NCBI RefSeq assembly: GCF_932276165.1
Contig: NC_064002.1
Location: forward strand, 11,966,001 to 12,030,000
Direction of reading: 5' to 3'
DNA from: Plutella xylostella
Taxonomy: Eukaryota > Arthropoda > Insecta > Lepidoptera > Plutellidae
DNA: 64,000 nucleotides
Each line of letters starts with the position of its first letter. Position 1 is the stretch's first letter. The position numbers were made by a program, and so were the translations under genes. Below the pieces are notes generated by a model that did no database searches, had not been told where the DNA came from, and saw only the letters and a program-made list of their open reading frames with translations. This document shows, piece by piece, positions 63,905-64,000 of the stretch.

Positions 63905-64000
63905 GTTTACATAAAAAGGTGGTTATAGTTTTAGACAAACGGCCTCCCGTACCATAGTAGTGCAGGAATTGCCTATAAAATTAAATGGCAATTAATTCGA

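Overview
The window looks like nuclear DNA from a moth or butterfly (Lepidoptera). It is AT-rich, its genes are split into many short exons with GT-AG introns, and it is full of short foldback elements. It also carries repeats I recognise from lepidopteran genomes: tails ending in gaagtcggttaaaa, the 'ccggccaagtgcgagtcgg' repeat, Helitron-like pieces ending in ctagt, and tRNA-headed SINEs. No organism name can be read directly from the sequence.

Layout. 1-7029 has no recognisable gene; it holds foldback elements, a GC-rich 58-bp minisatellite and retroelement tails. 7030-22954 (+) is a pickpocket-type DEG/ENaC sodium channel subunit (ppk-A). Ten exons join in one frame down to the stop, but the exon(s) for the first membrane segment were not found. 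Its introns hold a 2,390-bp element with 33-bp perfect TIRs and a 9-bp target duplication, and nested inside that an apparently intact mariner. 26994-27121 (+) and 27616-27783 (-) are two small convergent fragments: the first exon of a repeat-family protein and a truncated THAP domain. 29771-38094 (-) is a second, complete pickpocket-type subunit (ppk-B; 12 exons, 494 aa), tail-to-tail with ppk-A. 42815-45168 (+) is a complete five-exon family 1 glycoside hydrolase (505 aa, both catalytic glutamates present). 48873-about 54090 (+) is a DIRS-type tyrosine-recombinase retrotransposon with inverted terminal repeats, an internal complementary region, a gag ORF split by an intron, a reverse transcriptase broken by a frameshift, and an intact-looking recombinase. 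57350-57555 (+) is the first coding exon of a rhodopsin-like GPCR whose remaining exons must lie further right. Two short hAT elements with 8-bp target duplications (40548-41074 and 61444-62389) and a 993-bp foldback (60263-61255) complete the picture.

How the genes relate. The two channel subunits share most exon phases and domain order, so they are probably an old inverted duplication. Whether they assemble together cannot be told from sequence. The hydrolase and the GPCR appear unrelated neighbours.

The most unusual feature is at 9948-10760. The last 30 or so bases of a ppk-A exon, including its working 5' splice site (CAG|GTAC), have been amplified into about 19 tandem copies. The intron therefore begins with an array of near-identical candidate splice donors, and several of them keep the reading frame.

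All calls are by eye. Exon borders rest on frame continuity and family motifs, not on transcripts or database searches.
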